A DNA stretch of 64,000 nucleotides from Cellulosimicrobium cellulans. GTDB taxonomy: Bacteria > Actinomycetota > Actinomycetes > Actinomycetales > Cellulomonadaceae. The position numbers and the translations under genes are program-made. Location of the stretch: positions 597,593-661,592 of the forward strand of contig NZ_JAMXST010000005.1 in NCBI RefSeq assembly GCF_024124905.1, given 5' to 3'. Of this stretch, positions 26,302-36,289 are shown one piece after another. Below the pieces are notes generated by a model, which was not told the origin of the DNA, did no database searches, and saw only the letters and a list, made by a program, of their open reading frames with translations. Position 1 is the stretch's first letter, and every line of letters starts with the position of its first letter.

Positions 26302-27756
26302 TCATGCGTCGCCGCGCGCCCCCGCCGACGCCACGCGGCGCGCGCGGCCGCCGCGCGTCACCGCGTAGAGCGCCAGGATGACGACCACGAGACCGGCCGT
26401 GGACAGGAGCTGGGCGCGCGCGGCGTCGTCGGTCAGCATGAGGACGGCCAGCGCCGCGAGCCCGGCGAGCACGGCCCACGTGAGCCACGGGAAGCCCCAC
26501 ATGCGCAGCGTCATGGGCTCGCCCGACGCGCGCGCCTGCGCCTCGATCCGACGGCGCAGCCGGAGCTGCGACACCGCCACGAGCACCCACACGACGAGCA
26601 GCGCCGCGCCCACGGCGTTGAGCAGGATGCCGAGCAGCGCCTCGGGCAGGAGCCAGTTGAGCCCCACCGCGACGAGCGCGAAGAACACCGAGACGAGCAC
26701 TGACACCCACGGGACGTCGCGACGTGACACGCGCCGCAGGGCCCGCGGGCCGTCGCCGCGCCCGGCGAGGGAGTACGCCATGCGAGAGGTGCCGTACACG
26801 TTCGCGTTGAACGCGGACAGCAGCGCGACGACCACGACGACCTCCATGACGCGGGCCGCGCCCGGCAGCCCCGCGAGGTCGAGCACCGCGACGAACGGGC
26901 TCTCGGCGAGCAGCGGCGAGTCCCACGGCAGGACGAGCACCATGATCGCGACCGAGCCCAGGTAGAACACGAGGATCCGCCACACGATGCTGCGGGTCGC
27001 GCGCGCGACCGCGGTACGCGGCTCGCGCGCCTCCGCCGCGGCGATCGTGACGATCTCGATGCCGCCGAACGCGAAGACGACGACGAGCAGCCCCGCGGCG
27101 ATCCCGCCCCACCCCTCCGGCGCGAAGCCGCCGTGGCCCAGGAGGTTCGACGTGCCGACCGGGTCGGTCCCGGGCAGCAGCCCGAGGACCAGAAGGACGC
27201 CGACGACGAGGAACCCGACGATCGCCGCGACCTTGACGAACGCGAACCAGAACTCGAGCTCGCCGAACTGCCGGACGCCCCACAGGTTGATCACGGCGAA
27301 CACGACGACCACGACGAGCGCGACGCCCCACTGCGGCACGTCCGGGTACCAGCCGGTGACGATGCGCGCGGCGCCCGTGATCTCGGCGCCGAGCACCATG
27401 ACGAGCATGAACCAGTAGAGCCAGCCGAGCAGGAACCCGGCCCACGGCCCGAGCGCCTCCTCCGCGTACACGGAGAACGACCCGCTCGCGGGCCGCGCGC
27501 TCGCCATCTCCGCGAGCATCCGCATGACGAGGATGACGACGACGCCCGCGATCGCGTACGACACGAGGACGGCGGGACCGGCGGTCGCGATCCCGACGCC
27601 CGAGCCGAGGAACAGCCCCGCGCCGATCGCGGAGCCCAGCCCCATCATCGTCAGGTGCCGCGTCCGCAGCCCGTGCCCGAGGTGGTCGGCCGCCGGGCTC
27701 TCGGTCGGTGCGCCGCTCGCGGTCGGTGCCGGACGCTCGGGCGTGGGGGTGCTCAT
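26302..27756 (-). CDS. Amino acid permease, APC superfamily
   Basis: 484 aa with 12 predicted transmembrane segments. The start of helix 1, LTMMGLGSAIGAGLFLGSGVGIATAGP, is the AAT-family signature seen in permeases such as AroP, GabP and CycA. ARPASGSFSVYAEEALGPWAGFLLGWLYWF follows. It should import an amino acid with protons. Specificity cannot be read from sequence. It follows the purine permease on the same strand after 156 bp without a visible terminator. Confidence 0.9.
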   Translation of the reverse strand: MSTPTPERPAPTASGAPTESPAADHLGHGLRTRHLTMMGLGSAIGAGLFLGSGVGIATAGPAVLVSYAIAGVVVILVMRMLAEMASARPASGSFSVYAEEALGPWAGFLLGWLYWFMLVMVLGAEITGAARIVTGWYPDVPQWGVALVVVVVFAVINLWGVRQFGELEFWFAFVKVAAIVGFLVVGVLLVLGLLPGTDPVGTSNLLGHGGFAPEGWGGIAAGLLVVVFAFGGIEIVTIAAAEAREPRTAVARATRSIVWRILVFYLGSVAIMVLVLPWDSPLLAESPFVAVLDLAGLPGAARVMEVVVVVALLSAFNANVYGTSRMAYSLAGRGDGPRALRRVSRRDVPWVSVLVSVFFALVAVGLNWLLPEALLGILLNAVGAALLVVWVLVAVSQLRLRRRIEAQARASGEPMTLRMWGFPWLTWAVLAGLAALAVLMLTDDAARAQLLSTAGLVVVILALYAVTRGGRARRVASAGARGDA

Positions 27757-27912
27757 GGTGCGGTCCTGCGGTCGGGGTGCCGGCGTCGTGCTCGACGCCG
27801 ACCCACGACGCTACACGTCCCGGGCACGACGGCGCCCCGCACCCGGCGCGAGGGGGTCGCTCGGGGGCGGGGCGGCGTCGGGCACGACGCTGTGCCTGCT
27901 CGGCGGATGCGT

Positions 27913-29559
27913 CTACGGGGTCGCGGTCCGCGGGAGCGGGGCGACCGCGTGCTGCCGGGGCGCGGTGCTCTCGCCGTCGGCCGCACCGTCCGCGGGAGCC
28001 GCCCCGGGTGCCGGGGAGGGCACCCCGTCGACGTGCTGGTCTCCCGCGACGGTCGCCGGGTTGGCCCCGGGCTCGGCGGCGGGAGCGACCGTGTCGGTGG
28101 CCGCGGGCCGGCGCGTCGAGCCGTTGATGACGCCGTCGTCCTCGAGATCGTCGAGGTCGTCCTCGTCCACCGCGCTCGCCCCGTGCTCCGCGCCCGCGGC
28201 GAACACGGACGGGTCGGGCGGGTTGCCGAGCTTGACGTGGTTGAAGAGCAGGTTGAGCAGGATCGCCATGACCGCGGCGGAGCTGATGCCCGAGTGGAAG
28301 ATGATGCCGAACCACGTGGGGAACTGGTCGTAGAAGTCGGGCTTGGCGATGGGGATCATGCCGAACGAGATCGACGCCGCCACGATGATGAGGTTCATGG
28401 GGCGCGAGTAGTCGACCTTCGCCAGGGTCCGGATGCCCGACGCGGCCACCGAGCCGAACAGCACGACGCCCGCACCGCCGAGGACCGGCGTCGGGACGGC
28501 GGCCACGACGCGGCCCAGGACCGGCAGGAGACCGAGGACCACGAGGATCGCGCCACCCGCCGCCACGACGAACCGCGACTTCACGCCCGTGATGGCCACG
28601 AGCCCGACGTTCTGCGCGAACGCCGACTGCGTGAACGAGCCGAAGAACGGCGAGACGACGGACGACGCCATGTCGGCGCGCAGGCCGTTCGCGATGCGCT
28701 TGCGGTCCACCTTGGTGCCGACGATCTCGCCCACGGCGATGATGTCCGCCGTCGTCTCGGTGAGGGTCACGAGGATGACGATGAGCATCGAGATGATCGC
28801 GGCGATCTCGAACGTCGGGGCGCCGAAGCCGAGGAACGACGGGAAGGCGGCGACCGGGCCGTCGCCGACGCCGGAGAAGTCCGCCTTGCCGAGCGCGAGC
28901 GCGATGAGCGTGCCGACGACGATCGCGATGAGGATGGACAGGCGCGAGATCGTGCCGCTGCCCACCTTCGACAGCAGGATGACGATCGCGAACGTCAGCG
29001 CGGCGAGGCCGATGTTGCTCACCGAGCCGTAGTCGGGCGCGCTCGCGTTGCCGCCCATCGCCCAGTTCGCCGCGACGGGCATGAGCGTCAGGCCGATCGT
29101 CGTGATGACCACGCCCGTGACGACCGGCGGAAAGAACCGGATGATCTGCGCGAAGAACGGCGTGATGAGCAGGCCGACCGCCGACGCGACGAGCACCGCG
29201 CCCAGGACGCCCGGGATCCCTCCCCCGCCGTTGACGATCGCGACCATCGTGGACACGCCCGCGAACGACACGCCCTGCACGAGCGGGAGCTGCGACCCGA
29301 AGAACGGGATGCCGAGCGTCTGGAGGATCGTCGCGAGGCCGCCCATGAAGAGGGACGCCGCGACGAGCGTCCCGATCTCGGCCCCGGTCAGCCCGGCGGC
29401 GCCACCCACGATGAGCGGCGGGGCGATGATGCCGCCGTACATCGTGAGCACGTGCTGGAACCCGTACCCGAACGTCGACTCGATGGGCAGCCGCTCGTCC
29501 TCGGGGCGTACCGGACGACGTTCGGCGCCGTCCGTGGCCCTCGTGGCTCGCGCGTTCAT
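27913..29559 (-). CDS. NCS2-family purine (xanthine/uric acid) permease
   Basis: 548 aa. Helix 1 has GFQHVLTMYGGIIAPPLIVGG, the NCS2 opening with the conserved His, and the substrate-site motifs are TLTETTADIIAVGEIVG and FTQSAFAQNVGLVAITG. This matches the xanthine/urate branch rather than uracil permeases. A C-terminal tail of about 100 residues is acidic then Pro/Ala-rich, unusual for the family. Strong ribosome binding site GAGGAGG precedes ATG 29559. The promoter and IclR-like operator at 29584-29640 and the deaminase at 30286-31662 point to purine catabolism. Confidence 0.92.
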   Translation of the reverse strand: MNARATRATDGAERRPVRPEDERLPIESTFGYGFQHVLTMYGGIIAPPLIVGGAAGLTGAEIGTLVAASLFMGGLATILQTLGIPFFGSQLPLVQGVSFAGVSTMVAIVNGGGGIPGVLGAVLVASAVGLLITPFFAQIIRFFPPVVTGVVITTIGLTLMPVAANWAMGGNASAPDYGSVSNIGLAALTFAIVILLSKVGSGTISRLSILIAIVVGTLIALALGKADFSGVGDGPVAAFPSFLGFGAPTFEIAAIISMLIVILVTLTETTADIIAVGEIVGTKVDRKRIANGLRADMASSVVSPFFGSFTQSAFAQNVGLVAITGVKSRFVVAAGGAILVVLGLLPVLGRVVAAVPTPVLGGAGVVLFGSVAASGIRTLAKVDYSRPMNLIIVAASISFGMIPIAKPDFYDQFPTWFGIIFHSGISSAAVMAILLNLLFNHVKLGNPPDPSVFAAGAEHGASAVDEDDLDDLEDDGVINGSTRRPAATDTVAPAAEPGANPATVAGDQHVDGVPSPAPGAAPADGAADGESTAPRQHAVAPLPRTATP

Positions 29560-29583
29560 AGCGGACCTCCTCGTCAGCTATCG

Positions 29584-29640
29584 TTCCGCTTGGCGGAAAA
29601 CTACTTCCACTATTCGAACGCCAAGTGTGACGTGTGTCAA
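29584..29640 (-). promoter_or_regulatory. Promoter with IclR-like operator for the purine permease
   Basis: On the minus strand a perfect -35 TTGACA (29640-29635), 17-base spacer and -10 TCGAAT (29617-29612). Just downstream is a perfect palindrome TTCCGC-TTG-GCGGAA on the plus strand (29584-29598), the form bound by IclR-family repressors. It would block transcription from the initial transcribed region. No IclR gene lies in the window. Confidence 0.6.
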
Positions 29641-29741
29641 GTCCCTCCCGGCAACTCGCGCGTGGCCTGCGGTGACGGCCCTCGGTCGTCGGCCGCCGCA
29701 AAGCACTGGCACCTGCCCGCCCGGCTCCGTAGCCTCCAGCC

Positions 29742-30236
29742 GTGACCGCCACGCTCCGCCCCTACCGCCCCACGGACCTCGACGCCGTCGTCGACCTGTC
29801 GCTGCGCGCGTGGGAGGACGCCTTCACCTCGTGGCGCGCGATCCTCGGCGAGCGCCTCTACGGGCTCGCCTACCCGGACTGGCGACGCAGCCAGGAGGCG
29901 GACGTGCGCGGCGCGTGCGAGAAGCACCCCACGACGACGCTCGTCGCAGAGCGGGCCGGCCGCGTCGTCGGGTTCGCCACCACGGTGATCGGCGAGCCTC
30001 CCGCCGAGGGGGCCCGCACCGCCGACCTCGAGATCATTGCCGTCGACCCCGACGCTCAGGGCGACGGCATCGGGAGCCTCCTCGTGGACGCCGCCCTGCA
30101 GCTCATGCGCGACGCCGGGTGCGCGTACGCCAACGTCTGGACCGGCGGTGACCCGGGGCACGACGCCGCGCGCGCCCTCTACGAGTCGCGCGGCTTCACC
30201 GCCCTCCCCGTCGTCCACTACTACCGCGAGCTCTGA
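29742..30236 (+). CDS. GNAT-family N-acetyltransferase
   Basis: 164 aa from GTG 29742. The acetyl-CoA site is clear: LEIIAVDPDAQGDGIGSLLVDAAL (motif A) and ALYESRGFTALPVVHYYREL (motif B). The substrate is unknown. TAGCCT lies six bases before the GTG, with no ribosome binding site. The gene is divergent from the purine permease and its stop overlaps a strong terminator hairpin. Confidence 0.9.
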   Translation: MTATLRPYRPTDLDAVVDLSLRAWEDAFTSWRAILGERLYGLAYPDWRRSQEADVRGACEKHPTTTLVAERAGRVVGFATTVIGEPPAEGARTADLEIIAVDPDAQGDGIGSLLVDAALQLMRDAGCAYANVWTGGDPGHDAARALYESRGFTALPVVHYYREL

Positions 30237-30276
30237 GCGGGGACGCCCCGGCCGGTGGCCGGGCACGTCCCCGCTC
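30235..30276. terminator. Strong two-step hairpin between convergent genes
   Basis: An outer 11-bp perfect stem GAGCGGGGACG with CGTCCCCGCTC encloses an inner CGGCC-GGT-GGCCG hairpin. It begins at the GNAT stop codon and ends 9 bp before the stop of the convergent deaminase, so it can serve both. Confidence 0.8.
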
Positions 30277-30285
30277 GGCCGCGGG

Positions 30286-31662
30286 TCAGCCCGCGACGAG
30301 GCGCCGGGCCGCGGCCGAGTGCTCGGCGACCAGGGCGCCGAGGTCGAGGTCCGGGATCGCGCCGTCGACCACGCGCCACTCGCCGCCGACCATGACGCGG
30401 TCCGCGCGGTCGGCCCCGCACAGCAGGAGCGCCGCCACCGGGTCGTGCGCGCCGGAGAAGCGCAGCTCGTCGAGGCGCCACAGCGCGAGGTCGGCCTGCT
30501 TGCCGACGGCGAGCACGCCGACGTCGTCCCGGCCCAGCACGCGCGCGGAGCCCCGCGTGCCCCAGCCGAGCGCGCGCGCCACGGGGATGTCGGCGCCGTA
30601 CCGGAGGCGCTGGAGGTAGAGCGCCTGCCGTGCCTCGAGGATCATCGTCGAGGCGTCGTTCGACGCCGAGCCGTCGACCCCGAGCCCGACGGGCGCGCCC
30701 GCGTCCTCGAGCTCCACGGCGCGCGCGATCCCGGACGCGAGGCGCATGTTCGACGTCGGGCAGTGCGCGACGCCGGTTCCCGCGGCCCCGAGGCGGCGCA
30801 CCTCCTCGTCGTCGAAATGGATGCCGTGGCCGAGCCACGCGCGGTCCGTGAGCCATCCCACCGACTCGAGGTAGTCGACCGTGCGCATCCCGAAGCGATC
30901 GCGGCAGAAGTCCTCCTCGTCGATCGTCTCCGCGAGGTGCGTGTGCAGGCGGACGTCGAGGTCCTCCGCGAGGGCCGCGCTCTCGCGCATCGCGTCGGTG
31001 GTCACCGAGAACGGCGAGCACGGCGCGAGCGCGATCTGGACCCGCGCCCCGGCGCCGCGCTCGTGGTACCTCTCCACGAGGCGCTGCGAGTCGGCGAGGA
31101 TCACGCCCAGGCTCTGCACGACCGACTGCGGCGGCAGACCGCCGTCGTCCTGGCCGAGCGTCATGGACCCGCGCGTGAGGGTCGCGCGCATCCCGAGCCG
31201 CTGGACGGCGGCGACCTGGAGGTCGATCGCGTCGTCGAGGCCGGCCGGGAAGACGTAGTGGTGGTCGGCGGCCGTCGTGCAGCCGGAGAGCAGCAGCTCG
31301 GCGAGCGCGACCGTCGTCGCGAGCTCGTGGTCGCGCGGGGTCAGGCGCGCCCACACCGGGTAGAGGCGCTGGAGCCAGGGGAAGAGCGGGGCGTCGGCGA
31401 CCGGCCCCCAGGCGCGCGTGAGCGTCTGGTAGAAGTGGTGGTGCGTGTTGATCAGCCCGGGCGTGAGCACGTGCTGGGACGCGTCGAACGTCGCGTCGAC
31501 CGGGGCGGACGGCTCCGCGCCCGCCGCGACGACCTCGGCGATCACGCCGTCCTCGACGACGACCCCGCCGCGCGCGTCCGGCGCGTCCGGGGAGTCGTCG
31601 GCGGTGAAGACGCCGAGCGGGTCACGGACCCAGGTGCGGGTGCCGGACGACGGGCTGGTCAT
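30286..31662 (-). CDS. 8-oxoguanine deaminase / guanine deaminase-type amidohydrolase
   Basis: 458 aa. Amidohydrolase superfamily with zinc ligands in LINTHHHFYQTLTRA (H74 and H76), HTHLAETIDEEDF, HGIHFDDEE and the catalytic Asp in GLGVDGSASND. The HHHFYQTLTR and VDGSASND strings are those of the atrazine-chlorohydrolase/8-oxoguanine-deaminase branch. It would deaminate an oxidised or normal purine. GGAGG lies six bases before ATG 31662. Its closeness to the purine permease supports a role in purine use, though a GNAT gene lies between on the other strand. Confidence 0.88.
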   Translation of the reverse strand: MTSPSSGTRTWVRDPLGVFTADDSPDAPDARGGVVVEDGVIAEVVAAGAEPSAPVDATFDASQHVLTPGLINTHHHFYQTLTRAWGPVADAPLFPWLQRLYPVWARLTPRDHELATTVALAELLLSGCTTAADHHYVFPAGLDDAIDLQVAAVQRLGMRATLTRGSMTLGQDDGGLPPQSVVQSLGVILADSQRLVERYHERGAGARVQIALAPCSPFSVTTDAMRESAALAEDLDVRLHTHLAETIDEEDFCRDRFGMRTVDYLESVGWLTDRAWLGHGIHFDDEEVRRLGAAGTGVAHCPTSNMRLASGIARAVELEDAGAPVGLGVDGSASNDASTMILEARQALYLQRLRYGADIPVARALGWGTRGSARVLGRDDVGVLAVGKQADLALWRLDELRFSGAHDPVAALLLCGADRADRVMVGGEWRVVDGAIPDLDLGALVAEHSAAARRLVAG

Positions 31663-31898
31663 GGTGCCTCCTGGTGGCTCGTCGCTCACCGGGGCGCGGC
31701 TCCGGCGCCACGGTGCGCCGGCTCAGTGGTCCTGTCTGCCGATCCAGGTGCCGCGGGATCCGCGGCTGGGCCGACCGTAGGCCGGGGCGCGACGCACCGT
31801 CAACCCCGACGGACGACGCCGCGGGCCTCCGCCGCGCGCGACCTGCGGCGCTGCGGGATCCTGGGACCCGCCGCCCGCCGACACCCGGAGAACCGCCC

Positions 31899-33101
31899 GT
31901 GAACGTCTACGCCCCGCTCGTCCCGGTGTTCGTCGTCGCGCTGCTGGCGCCGCTGCTCGCGGGGCTCATGCCGGTGCGGTCGCGCGTGCCGCAGGTCGTC
32001 GTGCTGCTGCTCGGCGGCATCCTCATCGGGCCGGCCGCGCTCGACCTCGCGACGCCCGACGACGTCACGCTCCTGTCCGACCTCGGCATGGGGTTCCTCT
32101 TCCTCCTTGCCGGGTACGAGCTCGAGCCGAACCTCCTGCGCGAGCGCGTGGGGCGACGTGCCGGGGCGGCGTGGCTGACGTCGCTCGTCGTCGGGGCGGC
32201 CCTCGTCCTCGCCGTCGTCGGCCACGACTCCCCGCACGCGGTCGCAGCGGGGGCGATCGCGCTCACGACCACCGCGCTGGGCGTCGTGCTCCCCATCCTG
32301 CGCGACGGCGGTCAGCTCGGCTCGCGACTCGGCCGCGCGGTGCTCGTGGTCGGGGCGGTGGGCGAGCTGGGACCGATCGTCGCGATGGCCGTTCTCCTCG
32401 GGACGCGCGAGAGCGGGGTCGCGGCGGTCCTGCTGGTCCTGTTCGCCGTCGTCGCGATCGCGCTGTCCGCGCTACCGGGGAGGCTGGGGCGCCTCAAGGC
32501 GCTCGGCGGCGACCGCCTCTTCAGCGCGGCGGAGCACGGGACCGGCCAGAGCACCCTGCGCCTCACCGTGCTGCTGCTCGTCGCGCTGCTCGCGCTCGCC
32601 GCGGGGCTCGGGTTCGACGCGGTGCTGGGCGCGTTCGTCGGCGGGATGGTGCTGCGCCGCTGGGCGCCCGGCGACGTCGAGGCGCTGGAGAAGAAGCTCG
32701 ACGCGGTCGCGTGGGGCGTGTTCGTGCCGGTGTTCTTCGTCAGCTCCGGCATGGGCCTGGACATCGACTCCATCGTCGCGTCCCCGCTGCTGCCGCTGAC
32801 GTTCTTCGCGCTCATGGTGGTCGTGCGGGGCGGCCCGGTGCTGCTGTGGTTCCGGCGCGAGCTGCCGTCGGTCGAGCGCGTCCAGACCGCGCTCTACGCG
32901 GCGACCGCGCTGCCGCTGCTGGTCGCGCTCACCGAGATCGCGGTCGAGCAGGACGCGATGACGTCACGCGTCGGCGCGGCGCTCGTCGGCGCGGGCGTGC
33001 TGTCCGTGATCGTGCTCCCGATGGTCGCGAGCCGGCTCGGCCCCCGGCTCGCGACCACCGACGGCGCCGACCCGCCGAGCGGTGCACGTGCGCACGAGTG
33101 A
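31899..33101 (+). CDS. Cation:proton antiporter, CPA2 (KefB-like) family
   Basis: 400 aa from GTG 31899 behind CCGGAG. About 12 hydrophobic helices; the conserved VVLLLGGILIGPAALDL and FLFLLAGYELEPNLLR near the N-terminus, and VFVPVFFVSSGMGLDIDSI in the second half, are diagnostic of the monovalent cation:proton antiporter-2 family. No C-terminal RCK/TrkA-N domain is attached, so it is a minimal transporter. It likely exchanges Na+ or K+ for protons. Confidence 0.88.
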   Translation: MNVYAPLVPVFVVALLAPLLAGLMPVRSRVPQVVVLLLGGILIGPAALDLATPDDVTLLSDLGMGFLFLLAGYELEPNLLRERVGRRAGAAWLTSLVVGAALVLAVVGHDSPHAVAAGAIALTTTALGVVLPILRDGGQLGSRLGRAVLVVGAVGELGPIVAMAVLLGTRESGVAAVLLVLFAVVAIALSALPGRLGRLKALGGDRLFSAAEHGTGQSTLRLTVLLLVALLALAAGLGFDAVLGAFVGGMVLRRWAPGDVEALEKKLDAVAWGVFVPVFFVSSGMGLDIDSIVASPLLPLTFFALMVVVRGGPVLLWFRRELPSVERVQTALYAATALPLLVALTEIAVEQDAMTSRVGAALVGAGVLSVIVLPMVASRLGPRLATTDGADPPSGARAHE

Positions 33102-33173
33102 GGCACTCCGGGGTGCACCGTCCGTGCGCACGCGCAGCGCCCGACGCGGGCCGTCAGGCGAGCGGGCCGGACG

Positions 33174-34508
33174 TCAGAAGGTCCACTGCTGGTTCGTCGA
33201 GCCGTGGCAGTCCCAGATCACGAACCGCTGGCCCTCGTAGAGCGGGTTGCCGCCCTCGGCGTCCAGGCACCGACCCGACTGCGGGTTGCGCAGCGTCTTC
33301 GACCCCGCGTCGTAGACCCACTTCTGCGCGCCCGTGCCGTTGCACGTCCAGAGCTGGACCGCCGTCCCGTTCGCCGTGCCGCTGCCGCTCACGTCGAGGC
33401 ACTTGCCGAGCGCCCGGATCGTCCCGTCGCTCCCCCGCGTCCACGACTGCGCGACGTTGCCGTTGCACGGGACGATCTGCACGCGGTTGCCGTCGTGCGT
33501 CTGGCCCCACGGGACGTCGAGGCAGTACCCGTTCGCGATCCGGATCGTCCCGGTCCCGGTCGGCAGGCTGCCACCGGGGTTCGGGTTGGAGGTTCCCGAG
33601 CCGTTGTCGTAGACCCGGACGTAGTCCACCTTCATCTGCTGGGGGAACGAGGTCGTGCCGTCGGGGTACCCCGGCCACTGCCCGCCGACCGCGACGTTGA
33701 GGATGAGGAAGAACGGCTGGTCGAACACCCACGCGTTCGCGCCGACGCTCGCGCGCGTGACGCGGTGGAACTGCTGGCCGTCCACGAACCACGTGATCTC
33801 GCCCGGCTTCCAGTCGACCGCGAAGGTGTGGAAGTCGTCGGCGAACGACCAGCCCTGCGGGTGCTGGTACATGCCCGTGATGCCGGCGCCGCCCGAGTAC
33901 CCCGGTCCGTGCACCGTGCCGTGCACGCGGTGCGGCTCGAAGCCGACGTTCTCCATGACGTCGATCTCGCCCGACGCCGGCCAGCCGACCCCCGGCAGGT
34001 TGCCGCCGAGCATCCAGAACGCCGGCCAGATCCCCTGGCCGCGCGGGATCTGGATGCGCGCCTCCACGCGCCCGTACTGCGGCTGGAACTTCCCCTGCGT
34101 CGTCATGCGGGCGGAGGTGTAGGACCCGTCGGCCTCGCGGCGCGCGGTGATGACGAGGTGGCCCTGTCCGTCGAGCGCCGAGTTCGCGCGCGACGTCGTG
34201 TAGTTCTGGAGCTCGGCGTTGCCCCACCCTCCGGCGCCCGTCTCGTGGTTCCAGCGGGCGGAGCTCGGGGCCGAGCCCGCGGCGCCGTCGAACTCGTCCG
34301 ACCAGATGACGTCACCCGGCGCGGCCGTCGCGGCGGGGGCTGCGACGAGCGCCCCGGCGCTCACGGCGAGCACCGCGACCGCGCCCGCCAGGACGCGGCG
34401 CGCGGCGTCGCCGAGGCGCGGTGCCGGACGGCGTCGTGGCCTGCCAGGTCGTGGACGGGCGCCCCGCAGGGGCGTGGGACGGGGTGAACGCTGACGTGCG
34501 AGGTCCAT
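33174..34508 (-). CDS. Secreted GH16 endo-beta-1,3-glucanase with ricin-type CBM13
   Basis: 444 aa from ATG 34508 with GGAGG six bases upstream. A long basic N-region with RR precedes a hydrophobic signal core ending ATAAPGD. The GH16 domain (about 65-310) carries GEIDVMENVG with nucleophile E181, D183 and acid/base E186. After a Gly/Asn/Pro linker, a beta-trefoil (about 318-444) has three QxW-type repeats (AQSWTR, AQKWVY, NQQWTF), binding glucan or mannan. The sequence closely resembles, from memory, the yeast-lytic glucanase of Cellulosimicrobium cellulans. It should depolymerise fungal beta-1,3-glucan, complementing the GH87 enzyme. Confidence 0.94.
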   Translation of the reverse strand: MDLARQRSPRPTPLRGARPRPGRPRRRPAPRLGDAARRVLAGAVAVLAVSAGALVAAPAATAAPGDVIWSDEFDGAAGSAPSSARWNHETGAGGWGNAELQNYTTSRANSALDGQGHLVITARREADGSYTSARMTTQGKFQPQYGRVEARIQIPRGQGIWPAFWMLGGNLPGVGWPASGEIDVMENVGFEPHRVHGTVHGPGYSGGAGITGMYQHPQGWSFADDFHTFAVDWKPGEITWFVDGQQFHRVTRASVGANAWVFDQPFFLILNVAVGGQWPGYPDGTTSFPQQMKVDYVRVYDNGSGTSNPNPGGSLPTGTGTIRIANGYCLDVPWGQTHDGNRVQIVPCNGNVAQSWTRGSDGTIRALGKCLDVSGSGTANGTAVQLWTCNGTGAQKWVYDAGSKTLRNPQSGRCLDAEGGNPLYEGQRFVIWDCHGSTNQQWTF

Positions 34509-34759
34509 CGATCCTCCAGGTCCGGCGGCGACTGCCACCTGCGTCTCGCCACGGTGCGCGACGTGCTTCGGCGCGACTCCGCACCGGGCGGGGGCCGTTC
34601 CTCGGCCCTCCGCCCGCGAACCTACGGGCGGTCGCCGCGCCCGAGCAAGCGCTCTCTCGGCGTGTCGTGGAATCGCTCCCACTCCCACGCCTCCGTCGGG
34701 CGTCGGCGCCCGCGAGCGCCCCGAGCTCAGACCCCGGGGGCGCGGGCCCTTCGGGCGCC

Positions 34760-35329
34760 TCAGGCCGTCGCCGGGACCGCCGCGTCGAGGATCGCCTCGG
34801 CCGCACGGCGCGCCTGGCGCGCGACGTCGACGTCCTGCGTGATCGCCGCCGTGGTCTGCGCACCCTCGGCGAGCAGGACGACCTGGAGCGCGACGTCGTC
34901 GGGCAGGCCCGCCTCGCGCACGACGTCGCGCGCGTACCGCTGGAACGACTCCTTGTGCTCGCGGACCGCCGCGGCGACGGCGGGCGACGTCGCACCGAGC
35001 TCGCCGAAGGAGTTGATGAACGCGCACCCGCGGAACCCGTCCTCGCGGAACCACGCGTCGAGGAAGTCGAACACCGCGAGCAGCCGGTCGCGCGGGACGG
35101 TGAGACCGGCTGCCGCGCGGGCGATCCCCGCGTCCCACTGCTCGGTGCGGTGCCGCAGCACGGCGACGACGAGGTCGTCCTTGGACGGGAACAGCGCGTA
35201 GATGCGCTTGAGCGACACCCCGGCCTCGGTGCGGACCGCGTCCATCCCGACCGACTGGACGCCGCGCGCGTAGAACAGCCGGTCGGCGGCGGCCACCACC
35301 AGCGCGCGAGCGCTCGCGTCGTCGAGCAT
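34760..35329 (-). CDS. TetR-family repressor of the adjacent hydrolase
   Basis: 189 aa, with an ideal AGGAGGTGACG before ATG 35329. The DNA-binding part is LVVAAADRLFYARGVQSVGMDAVRTEAGVSLKRIYALFPSKDDLVVAVL. The C-terminal domain includes FREDGFRGCAFINSFGELG, typical of the TetR_C subfamily that senses small electrophiles or lipophiles. It is divergent from the alpha/beta hydrolase, and two copies of the same palindrome (GAGAAC-N4-GTTCTC) lie between, placed to block both promoters. Confidence 0.92.
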   Translation of the reverse strand: MLDDASARALVVAAADRLFYARGVQSVGMDAVRTEAGVSLKRIYALFPSKDDLVVAVLRHRTEQWDAGIARAAAGLTVPRDRLLAVFDFLDAWFREDGFRGCAFINSFGELGATSPAVAAAVREHKESFQRYARDVVREAGLPDDVALQVVLLAEGAQTTAAITQDVDVARQARRAAEAILDAAVPATA

Positions 35330-35356
35330 CGTCACCTCCTGTTCATCGCCCCCCTC

Positions 35357-36281
<925 letters not shown>

Positions 36282-36289
36282 GCGACCTG

